Counted from the first letter of the stretch, positions 26,141-34,504 are shown. The stretch: DNA of 64,000 bases from an uncultured Selenomonas sp. (GCA_905372355.1 CAJPOT010000002.1:165078-229077); one strand, 5' to 3'. Notes: generated by a model not told the origin, from the sequence alone. Made by a program: numbers and translations.

Positions 26141-26225
26141 GTCTCTGATTATGTCACGTCTGCTGATAGCAAGACTTCCCGTCGGCAGCCTTGACGCGGA
26201 TGAATATTTCTCGTACACTACTCGT

Positions 26226-26295
26226 AAAAAGTCTTCCCGCCGTCCCTATCACAGGTGAAATTCCTGCTAGGGGGCGAGAGGTCTTTCTTTTTTTT
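26226..26295 (+). ncRNA. Putative small structured RNA, unit 11 (type D)
   Basis: Promoter TTGACG (26191-26196), 17 bp, TACACT (26214-26219). The hairpin at about 26228-26286 has an inner CCCTA/TAGGG stem and a CAGG-tgaaatt-CCTG tip, followed by a long T-run (to 26295). The outer stem is less regular than in the other units. Confidence 0.45.
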
Positions 26296-26373
26296 GCACC
26301 GTGCTGCCTGTTGATAGCAAGATTTCCCGTCGATATTCTTAACGCTGACGAGTATTTCGCGTATATTGACAGT

Positions 26374-26446
26374 AGTGGGAGCGTGCTACTGCGTGTTTAT
26401 ACTAACCCTGTAAGGGTAGGCATCGACGCGGGATCACGTTCTTTCA
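26374..26446 (+). ncRNA. Putative small structured RNA, unit 12 (type D, most diverged)
   Basis: Promoter TTAACG (26339-26344), 17 bp, TATATT (26362-26367). GAGCGTG (26379-26385) pairs with CACGTTC (26435-26441), with an inner TAACCC/GGGTA hairpin. Only TTTC follows, so termination would be weak. The upstream 26 bp resemble those of units 9 and 11. Confidence 0.35.
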
Positions 26447-26499
26447 GCTCCTCTGTCATCTGCTTCCCTCCCTTTCTCTCTTCCTCTATTGTAAATGCT

Positions 26500-26517
26500 T
26501 GCAGTATTAATACTGCA
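26500..26517. promoter_or_regulatory. Perfect 18-bp palindrome upstream of the toxin-antitoxin pair
   Basis: TGCAGTATTAATACTGCA is a perfect inverted repeat ending 34 bp before the -35 box of the AbiEii module promoter. It is a candidate operator for an autoregulating partner protein; no binding evidence exists. Confidence 0.5.
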
Positions 26518-26551
26518 CACTTTCCGACGGATGTGAATTTTTCACGAGACT

Positions 26552-26580
26552 TTGTTAAAGGACGAATTTTCCTGTATACT
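26552..26580 (+). promoter_or_regulatory. Promoter of the AbiEii-type toxin-antitoxin module
   Basis: TTGTTA (26552-26557), 17-bp spacer, TATACT (26575-26580), followed 39 bp later by the ATG of the first gene with AAAGGAG in between. Confidence 0.6.
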
Positions 26581-26619
26581 GGGAGTGAAACAGGTGCTAT
26601 GACGGAAAGGAGCATTGTC

Positions 26620-27066
26620 ATGAAATACATATCGGGGCTTCATGCGCTCAACATTCCGTGCCGTTTGGAAACGAGCGGCGATTGGCATACGCTGTCTTTG
26701 TCATGGGAAAACATTCCTTTATGGAATACGGAGAAATCGCCGTTTGGCACGGAAGGGATCGAACAGCATCACAGCCTTATGGGCAAAAAAGGGATTTTCT
26801 ACATTGCAAACCACATCCGAGCCTGCCTTGATCTGCTCTTGGCAGGAGATTTTTCCAATTTACAAGGCATGCGCCGCGATTATATCTGCACGGATATTTA
26901 TGACGCAGATATTTTTGCCGCAGTTTGGAAACTGCGCGAGACAGCACACTGGACAGACATCGACCGATTCATGGAAAAGGAGTATCGAATGAAGTGGATT
27001 CTTTTCAGAAAGGAGCAAGAGGCGAATGAATACCGCACGAATGCGTCATATAGAAATCATGCGTAA
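26620..27066 (+). CDS. Partner (putative antitoxin) of AbiEii-type toxin
   Basis: 148-residue protein beginning MKYISGLHALNIPCRLETSG. It also has GDWHTLSLSWEN and NHIRACLDLLLAGDF, and ends with a Phe/Met-Glu-Lys-Glu-Tyr segment. Proteins with this conserved opening are regularly encoded directly before AbiEii/AbiGii nucleotidyltransferase toxins in Firmicutes and are presumed antitoxins. The ATG at 26620 has AAAGGAG; the long frame upstream crosses the RNA array and is not coding. It overlaps the toxin start by 41 bases, implying coupled translation. Confidence 0.75.
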   Translation: MKYISGLHALNIPCRLETSGDWHTLSLSWENIPLWNTEKSPFGTEGIEQHHSLMGKKGIFYIANHIRACLDLLLAGDFSNLQGMRRDYICTDIYDADIFAAVWKLRETAHWTDIDRFMEKEYRMKWILFRKEQEANEYRTNASYRNHA

Positions 27067-27718
27067 TTTCTTGACAGAACTCAACAAGGAAACCGATACG
27101 TTCATCTTGAAAGGCGGGACGAGCCTTCTTCTTGCTTATGGACTGGATCGTTTTTCCGAGGATATTGACTTGGATGGAGAGAAACGGCGTCTCAAGGGAT
27201 TCATCGAGAGTTATTCCCAAAAGCATGGATTTTCTTTCCGTATCGCCAAGAATACGCCGACCGTCGAGCGATTCATGCTGACATACGATTCATCCATACA
27301 GAAACCATTAAAAATCAAAATCTCCTATCGCAGCCGCAGCATTCCCGCCAATACGCATCATCGCGTGAATGGAATAGAAGTTTACACGATCGAGCGAATT
27401 TGCCAGTTGAAAACAGGCGCTTACCAAGGACGGGACAAAATCCGCGATCTCTACGACATCTGCTTCATTTGCGATCGATACTTTGAGGAGTTGTCGGCGT
27501 CTGCAAAGGAACAGCTGAAGGACGCTCTGACCTATAAGAGCTTTGATTATTTTGATTATGCCACTTCCACGCAGGACGATACACTGATCGATAAGGGCGC
27601 ATTGGCAGGACTTTATCTGAAGATGTTTGAAAAGCTCGATCTTTTCTATTCGGAGGAAGAGGCGAAAACTCTTTCTGCAAAGGAAACGGATGCAGAAAAA
27701 GAGGAATGGAGTCGCTGA
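27026..27718 (+). CDS. Nucleotidyltransferase AbiEii/AbiGii toxin family protein
   Basis: 230-residue DNA-polymerase-beta-fold nucleotidyltransferase. FILKGGTSLLLAYGLDRFSEDIDLDG carries the GGT/S...D-x-D catalytic pattern. Downstream, VYTIERICQLKTGAY and RDKIRDLYDICFI match the family C-terminal region. Members act as bacteriostatic toxins in abortive infection; AbiEii uses GTP, and the related MenT-type enzymes modify tRNA 3' ends. Which RNA, if any, this one modifies is unknown. One of the few plus-strand genes, at the edge of the accessory island. Confidence 0.88.
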   Translation: MNTARMRHIEIMRNFLTELNKETDTFILKGGTSLLLAYGLDRFSEDIDLDGEKRRLKGFIESYSQKHGFSFRIAKNTPTVERFMLTYDSSIQKPLKIKISYRSRSIPANTHHRVNGIEVYTIERICQLKTGAYQGRDKIRDLYDICFICDRYFEELSASAKEQLKDALTYKSFDYFDYATSTQDDTLIDKGALAGLYLKMFEKLDLFYSEEEAKTLSAKETDAEKEEWSR

Positions 27719-27810
27719 TACCGACGGACAGAGGATCTCAGGTCGGGAAGATTGCCGACATACACAATAAACTCCTCCGGCATCATAAAATACCTTCTTT
27801 CCGTCAAAAT

Positions 27811-27897
27811 AAAAAAGATGTTACGTTGATACAAAATGTATCTTCGTAACATCTTTTTTAGGTTATGTTACTTAGACACAAAATGTATCCCCGTAAC
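27811..27897. repeat. Palindromic repeat pair downstream of the AbiEii toxin
   Basis: 27811-27859 is a large inverted repeat: AAAAAAGATGTTACG pairs with CGTAACATCTTTTTT, with an inner GATAC-AAAAT-GTATC. It is a bidirectional terminator-like structure suited to end the plus-strand toxin operon. A degenerate second copy follows at 27866-27897 (GTTAC...ACAAAATGTATC...GTAAC). The duplicated palindrome may be a small mobile or REP-like element. Confidence 0.65.
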
Positions 27898-27913
27898 GTA
27901 TAGAATAGAACCA

Positions 27914-27942
27914 GAAAAAGCCGACGCCTCATGAGCGTCGGC
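27914..27942 (-). terminator. Intrinsic terminator after the DUF1292 gene
   Basis: Minus strand: GCCGACGC-tcatgag-GCGTCGGC followed by TTTTT, 19 bp past the stop of the DUF1292 gene. It ends the ireB-ruvX-DUF1292 transcript. Confidence 0.85.
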
Positions 27943-27960
27943 ACTTCCTCGCATGAATCG

Positions 27961-28299
27961 TTAGTCTTCCTCTTCGTCATCCATCAGCGCATCATAAGCA
28001 CGCTGCACGGCGTCAAATTCCTCGTCCGTAGGCTCGACGTATTCCTCTTCTCCATCATCGCCCATGACGACCTTGGCGATGAGGACATCCTCATCGTGCT
28101 CGCCGCAGCCACAGCCGCAACTGTGCGCATGCTCCTCTTCCTCTTCCTCGTCATGGATGCCGATGAGCAGCGCGAACTTGTCATCACCGACGGGAATAAT
28201 CATTTCCTCGCGGTAATAGTAGCTGTTTCCCTCTTCGTCCGTCATCTCGACAATGACGTCCGCATCCTCGTCCAGAATTTCTTTTTCCTTGTCCGACAT
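27961..28299 (-). CDS. DUF1292 domain-containing protein
   Basis: 112-residue very acidic cytosolic protein with the DUF1292 core ([34 protein letters not shown]). A His/Cys-rich acidic insert follows ([15 protein letters not shown]), which could bind metal. Function is unknown. The ireB-ruvX-DUF1292 order is conserved across Firmicutes. Confidence 0.88.
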   Translation of the reverse strand: MSDKEKEILDEDADVIVEMTDEEGNSYYYREEMIIPVGDDKFALLIGIHDEEEEEEHAHSCGCGCGEHDEDVLIAKVVMGDDGEEEYVEPTDEEFDAVQRAYDALMDDEEED

Positions 28300-28309
28300 A
28301 TCTTTTTCC

Positions 28310-28759
28310 TCATTTCTCTTCTGGGACTGCGCCGACGCGCATCCCCAGATTGTCCAAATATCCCTGCAAGATGAACACGGCCGCCATCTTGTCTATGACC
28401 TTGCGACGCTTGGCGCGGCTCACGTCGGCCGCGATCAGCGAGCGCTCCGCCGCCACGGTCGAAAGCCGCTCGTCCCAAAAGACGACCTGGCTGCCCTTAA
28501 ACTTCTTCTGCAGTCTCTGTGCGAAGTCGCGCACGACGTCGCAACGCTCGCCCTGCGTGCCGTTCATGTTCTTCGGCAAGCCGACGATGAAGGTGTCCGT
28601 CTCGTAAAGCTCCATCAGTTCCTTGAGACGCGCAAAATCCTTGTCCCACGACTTGCGCCGAATCGTCTCGACGCCCTGCGCCGTGAGACCGAGCGCATCG
28701 CTTGCGGCGACGCCGATCGTACGGTCGCCAACGTCGAGCGCAAGAATTCGCTTCTTCAC
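28310..28759 (-). CDS. ruvX: Holliday junction resolvase-like protein RuvX (YqgF family)
   Basis: 149-residue RNase H-fold nuclease. Catalytic acids are suggested in [16 protein letters not shown] and [15 protein letters not shown], with the conserved [15 protein letters not shown] between. Homologues act in 16S rRNA 5'-end maturation and may resolve junctions. It overlaps the ireB stop by 4 bases. Confidence 0.94.
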   Translation of the reverse strand: MKKRILALDVGDRTIGVAASDALGLTAQGVETIRRKSWDKDFARLKELMELYETDTFIVGLPKNMNGTQGERCDVVRDFAQRLQKKFKGSQVVFWDERLSTVAAERSLIAADVSRAKRRKVIDKMAAVFILQGYLDNLGMRVGAVPEEK

Positions 28760-29019
28760 GCCTTCTTCTCCCGATGTGCCTCGATATAGAAATGCACGAG
28801 CTCTTCCAAAAGCTCGTCGCGCTCCAGCTTTCGCACCTTGCTGCGCGCTTCCTTGTAGCTCGTCACATAGGCAGGATCGCCGGAAAGAAGGTATCCGACA
28901 AGCTGGTTGATCGGATTGTAGCCCTTTTCTTCCATCGCTTCGCAGGCTTCGCGAATGATGACCTCAGCCTTATTCTCTTCCGCGCCGAAGCGGAACATCA
29001 TCGTTTCATCGCTGACCAT
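28756..29019 (-). CDS. ireB: IreB family regulatory phosphoprotein
   Basis: 87-residue IreB/UPF0297 protein ([32 protein letters not shown]). In Enterococcus, IreB is a substrate of the IreK Ser/Thr kinase and lowers cephalosporin resistance. The conserved N-terminal Thr pair typically phosphorylated is replaced by a context with one Thr near residue 6. Its place before ruvX is conserved. Confidence 0.93.
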   Translation of the reverse strand: MVSDETMMFRFGAEENKAEVIIREACEAMEEKGYNPINQLVGYLLSGDPAYVTSYKEARSKVRKLERDELLEELVHFYIEAHREKKA

Positions 29020-29061
29020 CTCTTGCTGTCCCTCCCATCGGAAATGCTCGCATCTGCATCT

Positions 29062-30096
29062 TCAGCCGATCATCTCATGCTCGATCATGTACTCGGCAAT
29101 TTGCAGCGCGTTGAGCGCCGCGCCCTTGCGGATCTGGTCGCCGCAGACCCAGAGGTTCAGACCGTGCTCGACCGATTCATCGAGACGGATGCGCCCGACC
29201 TCGACGTCGTCCTTGCCCGAGGTGAAGAGCGGCATCGGGTAAGCCTGCTCGTCGGGATCGTCGTTTAGGGCAGCGCCGGGGAAGGCGGCGATCGCCTTTC
29301 GCGCTGCCTCGACACTGACCGCTTCCGCAAATTCGATGTTGACCGACTCCGCATGGCTGCGGTAGACAGGCACACGAACCGTCGTCGCCGTCACGCGCAA
29401 GTCAGGCTCGGAAAGAATCTTGCGCGTCTCGTCGATCATCTTCATTTCTTCCTTCGTGTAGAGATTTTCCTTGAAGATGTCAATCTGCGGAATCAGGTTG
29501 AACGCTATTTGATAGTGCTTCTTGAGCGATGCGCCCGGCAGAATCTCCGCCTTCACGGGCTTCTTCGCTACGATGGCCTCGACCTGCTCCTCAAGCTCCG
29601 CCATCGCCTCCTTGCCGCCGCCCGAAACGGCCTGATACGTCGAGACGACGACGCGCTTGATGGGCGCGAGATTGCGAAGCGGCTTCAGCGCCATGACCAT
29701 GATGATCGTCGAGCAGTTCGGATTCGCGATGATGCCCTTGTGCTCCTTCAAAGCCTCGGGATTGACCTCGGGCACGACGAGCGGCACATCCTTGTCCATG
29801 CGGAACGTGCTCGAATTGTCAATGACAACAGCGCCCGCCTTCACAGCGGCAGGTGCAAACGTCTTGCTCGCGCCGCCGCCCGCAAAGAGCGCGATGTCAA
29901 TGCCCTCGAAGGAATCCTCGCGCGTCTCTGCCACCGTGTATTCCTTGCCCATAAACGCGATCTTCTTGCCCGCCGAGCGCGAGGACGCAAGCAAGCGAAG
30001 CTCTGCAAAAGGGAACTTGCGCTCTTCGATGAGGTTCAGAAACTCCTGCCCTACGGCGCCCGTCGCGCCCATGATTGCCACATTATATTTCTTCAT
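29062..30096 (-). CDS. asd: Aspartate-semialdehyde dehydrogenase
   Basis: 344-residue NADPH enzyme reducing aspartyl phosphate, the branch point to lysine/diaminopimelate, threonine and methionine. N-terminal nucleotide fold MGATGAVGQEFLNLI, catalytic Cys in IANPNCSTIIM, and a substrate His region near VPVYRSHAESV. The ATG follows CAGGAG. It lies 32 bp after dapB, so two early steps of lysine and peptidoglycan precursor synthesis are cotranscribed. Confidence 0.95.
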   Translation of the reverse strand: MKKYNVAIMGATGAVGQEFLNLIEERKFPFAELRLLASSRSAGKKIAFMGKEYTVAETREDSFEGIDIALFAGGGASKTFAPAAVKAGAVVIDNSSTFRMDKDVPLVVPEVNPEALKEHKGIIANPNCSTIIMVMALKPLRNLAPIKRVVVSTYQAVSGGGKEAMAELEEQVEAIVAKKPVKAEILPGASLKKHYQIAFNLIPQIDIFKENLYTKEEMKMIDETRKILSEPDLRVTATTVRVPVYRSHAESVNIEFAEAVSVEAARKAIAAFPGAALNDDPDEQAYPMPLFTSGKDDVEVGRIRLDESVEHGLNLWVCGDQIRKGAALNALQIAEYMIEHEMIG

Positions 30097-30128
30097 GCTG
30101 CCATCTCCTGTAATTTTTCCTGCCGACA

Positions 30129-30920
30129 TCAATCGAGCAGTTTCTCCAAGCCGACGACGAGACCTGTAAGTTCCCTGACCTTCTTGCAAGCGAGCACGAC
30201 GCCCGGCATGAACGACTCGCGGTTGATGGAGTCATGGCGGATCGTCAGTGTCTGACCGAGTCCGCCGAAGATGACCTCCTGATGCGCAACGAAGCCGGGC
30301 AGACGCACGCTGTGAATCCTCATGCCGTCGACCTCAGCGCCGCGTGCGCCCGGAAGCTTCTCCTTCTCATCAGGATGCCCCTGCCGCACGGACGCACGCG
30401 CCTCCTTGATCAGTTCCGCCGTCTGCAAGGCCGTGCCCGACGGCGCATCAAGCTTGTTGTCATGGTGCAGCTCAATGATCTCGACGTGCGGCATGTACTT
30501 CGCCGCCTGACGGCTCATGAGCATCATAAGAACTGCGCCGATGGCGAAGTTCGGCGCAAGAAAAACAGGCTTCTTCTTCTCCAACGACAGCGCTTCGAGC
30601 TGCGCCTTTTCGTCCGCCGTCATGCCCGTCGTGCCGATGACGGGCGAGACCCCATGCTGCACGGCAAGCATCGCGTTGGAAAACACGGCGTCCGGCCGCG
30701 TGAAATCCACCATGACGTCCGGCTTTGCTTCTAAGAGCGCCTGCGCGAGATCCGTCGCCACCGTCACGCCGCATTTGCCGCAGCCCGCGATCTCTCCCGC
30801 ATCCCCGCCGCCATGCACGTCGACAGCAGCAACGAGGGAAAGCTCCGCATCCGCGAGCACTGCCTTGACGACAGCCTGTCCCATGCGGCCGCAGGCCCCG
30901 CTGACCAACACATTTACCAA
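30129..30920 (-). CDS. dapB: 4-hydroxy-tetrahydrodipicolinate reductase
   Basis: 263-residue DapB. N-terminal SGACGRMGQAVVKAV binds NAD(P)H; GTTGM and FAIGAVLMM are present. The catalytic segment is ELHHDNKLDAPSGTAL. The start is a TTG at 30920 with AAGGGGG about 8 bases upstream; no ATG or GTG fits the family N-terminus. It is the first gene of the dapB-asd transcript. Confidence 0.95.
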   Translation of the reverse strand: MVNVLVSGACGRMGQAVVKAVLADAELSLVAAVDVHGGGDAGEIAGCGKCGVTVATDLAQALLEAKPDVMVDFTRPDAVFSNAMLAVQHGVSPVIGTTGMTADEKAQLEALSLEKKKPVFLAPNFAIGAVLMMLMSRQAAKYMPHVEIIELHHDNKLDAPSGTALQTAELIKEARASVRQGHPDEKEKLPGARGAEVDGMRIHSVRLPGFVAHQEVIFGGLGQTLTIRHDSINRESFMPGVVLACKKVRELTGLVVGLEKLLD

Positions 30921-30977
30921 GATATGCGCCCCCTTCAAGCAAGCCTTGCGAAAAACGTGCAAGACCAATGTGCATCT

Positions 30978-31007
30978 ATTGTATATGAAGCAGATGGAAA
31001 AAGTCAA
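30978..31007 (-). promoter_or_regulatory. Promoter of dapB-asd
   Basis: Minus strand TTGACT (31002-31007), 18-bp spacer, TACAAT (30978-30983). A leader of about 50 nt follows, with a small CTTGC/GCAAG hairpin. No lysine riboswitch is seen in this short leader. Confidence 0.65.
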
Positions 31008-31047
31008 TGTATTTTCTTATTGTCGTATGCCTGTGGGAAATTTAGGT

Positions 31048-31091
31048 AAAAAAGGGCAGTGCATGAGTCAGATCCGACTCATGCACTGCCC
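31048..31091 (-). terminator. Strong intrinsic terminator after gatB
   Basis: Minus strand GGGCAGTGCATGAGTC pairs perfectly with GACTCATGCACTGCCC (16 bp) around a 6-base loop, followed by TTTTTT. It starts about 15 bp after the gatB stop. Confidence 0.92.
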
Positions 31092-31105
31092 CTTCAAACA
31101 CTTTA

Positions 31106-32545
31106 TCAGCTCAGCTTATCTGCCAGCAGCTGGTTGACCATCTGCGGATTCGCCTTTCCCTTTGACTGCTTCATAACCTGGCCCACGAGAGCGCCGAGCG
31201 CCTTTTTGTTGCCGCTCTTGTAGTCGGCGACAGGCTTTGGATTGGCGGCGATGACGGCGTCGACGATCGCCTCGATCGCCTTCGTGTCCGTGATCTGCAC
31301 GAGTCCCTTGTCCTCGACGATCTTCTCGGGCGCATCGCTCGACGTCCACATCTCAGCAAAAACCTTTTTGGCAATCTTCGACGAGATCGTGCCCTTTTCG
31401 ATGAGCGCGAGCATCTGCGCGAGACGCGAGGCTTCGACCGGCGATTCCTCGATCGTCTTGCCCTCGGCATTGAGGTTCTTCGCGAGGTCGCCCATGATCC
31501 AGTTTGCCGCGCTCTTCGCGTCGGCGCCGCCCGCAAGGCAAGCCTCGAAGTATTCCGCCATCGCCCGCGACGCCGTGATGATGCCCGCATCGTAAGCCGA
31601 CAGGCCAAACTCCTTCATGTAGCGTTCGCGGCGTGCATCGGGCAGCTCGGGCAAACCCTTGCGATACGCCTCGATCTCTTCTTCCGTGGTCACGATGGGT
31701 ACGAGATCCGGCTCCGGCATGTAGCGATAGTCATGCGCCTCTTCCTTCGAGCGCATGGACTTCGTGACGCCGCGCTCAGGATCCCATGTGCGCGTTTCCT
31801 GCACAATATGACCGCCGTCTTCGAGGATTTCCTCCTGGCGCTCAATCTCGTAGGAAAGAGCGTCCTCAACCGCCTTGAAGGAATTGATGTTCTTCATCTC
31901 CGCCTTCGTGCCAAGCGTCTTCTCTCCTGCGGGACGAAGCGAGATATTGAGGTCGGCGCGCAGATTTCCCTCTTCCATGCGGCAGTTGGAAACGTCGATG
32001 TATTCGAGGATCGACTTGATCTTCTCCATGTAGGCGCGCGCTTCCTCGGGCGTCGACATGTCCGGCTCGGAAACGATCTCGATGAGAGGCACGCCCGTGC
32101 GGTTGTAATCGACGTTCGATGTCAAAGAGTCCGTGATCGTAGCGCCCGAATGGACAAGCTTGCCCGCATCCTCTTCCATGTGGATGCGCAGGATACGGAT
32201 GCGCTTCGTGCCATTCTCCGTCTCAATATCGACATAACCATGCTCAGCAATCGGCAGATCGTACTGCGAGGTCTGGAAGTTCTTCGGCAAATCGGGATAA
32301 TAGTAGTTCTTTCGGTCGAATTTGCTGTACTTGTTGATCGTGCAGTTGAGTGCAAGACCCGCTTTGATGGCGAACTCGACAACGCGCTTGTTAAGCACGG
32401 GCAGGACGCCGGGCAGCCCCAGGCAAACGGGGCAGACATGCGTATTCTGCTCGGCGCCGAACTTCGTGGCGCAGCCGCAGAAAATCTTCGTGTTCGTCTT
32501 GAGCTCGCTGTGAATCTCAAGACCGATGACTGCTTCGTAATTCAT
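31106..32545 (-). CDS. gatB: Aspartyl/glutamyl-tRNA amidotransferase subunit B
   Basis: 479-residue GatB, which binds and phosphorylates mischarged Glu-tRNA(Gln) or Asp-tRNA(Asn). Family start [21 protein letters not shown], the zinc Cys pairs CGCATKFG and [23 protein letters not shown] and a C-terminal YqeY-like tail. It overlaps gatA by 4 bases. Confidence 0.97.
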   Translation of the reverse strand: MNYEAVIGLEIHSELKTNTKIFCGCATKFGAEQNTHVCPVCLGLPGVLPVLNKRVVEFAIKAGLALNCTINKYSKFDRKNYYYPDLPKNFQTSQYDLPIAEHGYVDIETENGTKRIRILRIHMEEDAGKLVHSGATITDSLTSNVDYNRTGVPLIEIVSEPDMSTPEEARAYMEKIKSILEYIDVSNCRMEEGNLRADLNISLRPAGEKTLGTKAEMKNINSFKAVEDALSYEIERQEEILEDGGHIVQETRTWDPERGVTKSMRSKEEAHDYRYMPEPDLVPIVTTEEEIEAYRKGLPELPDARRERYMKEFGLSAYDAGIITASRAMAEYFEACLAGGADAKSAANWIMGDLAKNLNAEGKTIEESPVEASRLAQMLALIEKGTISSKIAKKVFAEMWTSSDAPEKIVEDKGLVQITDTKAIEAIVDAVIAANPKPVADYKSGNKKALGALVGQVMKQSKGKANPQMVNQLLADKLS

Positions 32546-34014
32546 GCCTTCGCCTCCCCGATCTCTGCCCTGTCCTCATGGAAGGAATGTGCCTGCTCAT
32601 AAGCGTAGGCGGCGCGCAGAATCGTTTCCTCCGCCAGCGCCTTGCCGATGATCTGCAGGCCGATGGGCATGCCCTTCGCCGAGTAGCCGCAAGGCACGGA
32701 AATGCCTGGCAGACCTGCGAGGTTCAAAGGCACGGTGCAGATATCCTGCAGATACATCTTCAGCGGGTCAGAAACCATCTCGCCGATCTTGAAAGCCGGC
32801 GTCGGCGCTGTCGGTGCCATGATGACATCGACCTTTTTGAAGGCGTCAGTGAAATCCTGCTGCACGAGCGTGCGCACCTTCAGCGCCTTGAGATAGTACG
32901 CATCATAATAGCCCGCCGAAAGCGCATAGTTGCCGATCATGATACGGCGCTTGACCTCCTCGCCGAACTTCTCGCTGCGCGTCTTCGTCATCATCTCAAC
33001 GATGTCCGCGCCATCGACGCGTGCACCGTAGCTCACACCGTCGTAACGCTCAAGGTTCGTCGCGGCTTCCGCCGGCGCAATGAGGTAATACGTCGAAATC
33101 GCATAATCCGTATGCGGCAGAGTGATTTCTGTGACCTCAGCGCCCATCGCCTCAAAATCCGCAATCGCCTTGCGGATCGCCTTTTCTACGTCGGCGTCCA
33201 TGCCCTTGACGAAGTATTCCTTCGGCAGACCGATCTTGAGTCCCTTCACATCCTCGGTCAGCGCTTTCGTATAATCGGGCACGGGCGCGGTACTGGAGGT
33301 CGAATCCATCGCATCGTGTCCAGCGATGACATTCAGCACATGCGCACAATCCGTCACATCGCGCGTCACGGGGCCGATCTGGTCGAGCGACGACGCATAG
33401 GCGACGAGACCATAGCGCGAGACGCGGCCATACGTTGGCTTCATGCCGACGACGCCGCAGAACGACGCTGGCTGGCGAATCGAGCCGCCCGTATCGGATC
33501 CGAGCGCCCAGACCGCCGTACCTGCAGCGACCGCCGCCGCACTGCCGCCCGAACTGCCGCCGGGCACGCAGTCGAGATTCCACGGATTGTGCGTCTTCTG
33601 ATAAGCGGAATTCTCTGTCGAACCGCCCATCGCGAACTCATCCATGTTGAGTTTTCCTAAGATGACAGGATGCTCTGAGGCAATCTTTTCCATGACCGTA
33701 GCATCGTAGGGAGGTACGAAATTCTCCAAGATCTTAGAAGCGCACGTCGTCTTGACGCCCTTCGTGCAGATGTTATCCTTGATCGCGCCGGGGATGCCCT
33801 CCAAAAAGGCGATCCGCTCGCCGCGCGCGATCTTCTCATCAGCGCTTGCTGCCTGCAAGAGCGCCGTCTCACGCGTCTGCGTCAAATACGCCCCGACTTC
33901 GCCCTCGACCTCATCCATACGTGCGAGCACGTCTTTCGTCAGTTCGGTCGAGGAGATTTCCTTCTTTTGCAGCAAATCATGAAGCTCATGCGCTGCCTTG
34001 TCGTAAAGTTTCAC
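32542..34014 (-). CDS. gatA: Aspartyl/glutamyl-tRNA amidotransferase subunit A
   Basis: 490-residue amidase-signature glutaminase of GatCAB. The Ser-cisSer-Lys triad is visible as Lys in [11 protein letters not shown] and the Ser residues in [16 protein letters not shown] and [14 protein letters not shown]. Full length. It lies between gatC (12 bp) and gatB. Confidence 0.97.
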   Translation of the reverse strand: MKLYDKAAHELHDLLQKKEISSTELTKDVLARMDEVEGEVGAYLTQTRETALLQAASADEKIARGERIAFLEGIPGAIKDNICTKGVKTTCASKILENFVPPYDATVMEKIASEHPVILGKLNMDEFAMGGSTENSAYQKTHNPWNLDCVPGGSSGGSAAAVAAGTAVWALGSDTGGSIRQPASFCGVVGMKPTYGRVSRYGLVAYASSLDQIGPVTRDVTDCAHVLNVIAGHDAMDSTSSTAPVPDYTKALTEDVKGLKIGLPKEYFVKGMDADVEKAIRKAIADFEAMGAEVTEITLPHTDYAISTYYLIAPAEAATNLERYDGVSYGARVDGADIVEMMTKTRSEKFGEEVKRRIMIGNYALSAGYYDAYYLKALKVRTLVQQDFTDAFKKVDVIMAPTAPTPAFKIGEMVSDPLKMYLQDICTVPLNLAGLPGISVPCGYSAKGMPIGLQIIGKALAEETILRAAYAYEQAHSFHEDRAEIGEAKA

Positions 34015-34026
34015 CTAGGTTCCTCC

Positions 34027-34317
34027 TCAGCCTTCCAGAATCTTCGGCACTTTGAAATAGCCATCGTCCGCCAAAGGCGCGTTGGAAAGCGCCGCCTCTC
34101 GTGCGAGCGAAGGCTTCACCTCGTCGGCACGAAAGACATTCTGCATCGGCAGGGCATACGTCGTCGGCTGAACCTCTGCCGTATCGACACCGTCAAGGTT
34201 CTCGACATACTGCAAAAAGGCGTCGAGCTGCCCAAGATACTTTTCCCTCTCCCCCTCTGCAATCGAGAGGCGCGACAGGACAGCGACATCCGCCAAATCC
34301 TTCTCCGTGACTTTCAT
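34027..34317 (-). CDS. gatC: Aspartyl/glutamyl-tRNA amidotransferase subunit C
   Basis: 96-residue GatC linker subunit (KVTEKDLADVAVLSRLSIAE, YVENLDGVDT). Starting at MKVTEKDL matches the family; an in-frame ATG 15 bases upstream lacks a Shine-Dalgarno. First gene of gatCAB. Confidence 0.93.
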   Translation of the reverse strand: MKVTEKDLADVAVLSRLSIAEGEREKYLGQLDAFLQYVENLDGVDTAEVQPTTYALPMQNVFRADEVKPSLAREAALSNAPLADDGYFKVPKILEG

Positions 34318-34370
34318 CTTCTCACCATCCATATAATGACTGTTGTTACACGCTGTCTACTATGAATCCT

Positions 34371-34408
34371 AAAAAATCGAGCCGAAGGCTAAACCTATCG
34401 GCCGTTTT
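34371..34408 (-). terminator. Terminator-like hairpin between truA and gatC
   Basis: Minus strand GCCGATAGG-TTTA-GCCTTCGGC followed by TCGATTTTTT. It lies downstream of truA but also downstream of a TATAAT (34461-34466), so it may end truA transcripts, attenuate gatCAB, or both. On the plus strand the same stem is followed by GTTTTT. Confidence 0.6.
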
Positions 34409-34504
34409 TATGGCAGGGAAGTGTATAATATTCAAAAAGCAGACATCGTGCACTCGATTCATTATAACACATCCGCGCCTTTCTGGGGAATAAATCCTTC
34501 GTAT

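Larger units (their letters stand above)
25209..26218 (-). pseudogene. Decayed phage-type polyvalent protein with zincin-like HETAH segment
   Basis: Pieces of one large protein appear in alternating minus frames, so it is broken by frameshifts and deletions. Running from 26218 down: EELKELLGKDGSRVYEAVEK and VLVAHAATWAERV, then HRFYVPVRIGTELKTIRIVA and VNVYDVLLED, then TIREMLAGVKDADGK. Last is LFEAADESTFLHETAHIFYDDL, a zincin-like HExxH, with AWASWYEG and EFAARERAIEDAG. These segments are familiar from very large prophage or conjugative-element polyvalent proteins of Negativicutes. The C-terminal truncation is abrupt. Identification is by eye, without a database. Confidence 0.55.

Noticed and set aside
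23837-26446. Integron attC-site array
   Set aside because: The hairpins lack paired GTTRRRY/RYYYAAC ends, there are no gene cassettes between them, and no integrase is visible. Promoters and T-tracts fit RNA genes better.
23837-26446. CRISPR array
   Set aside because: Units vary in sequence and spacing, are self-paired over their whole length, and no cas genes or regular spacers occur.
30921-31040. Lysine riboswitch before dapB
   Set aside because: The leader is only about 50 nt after a good promoter, too short for a lysine aptamer.
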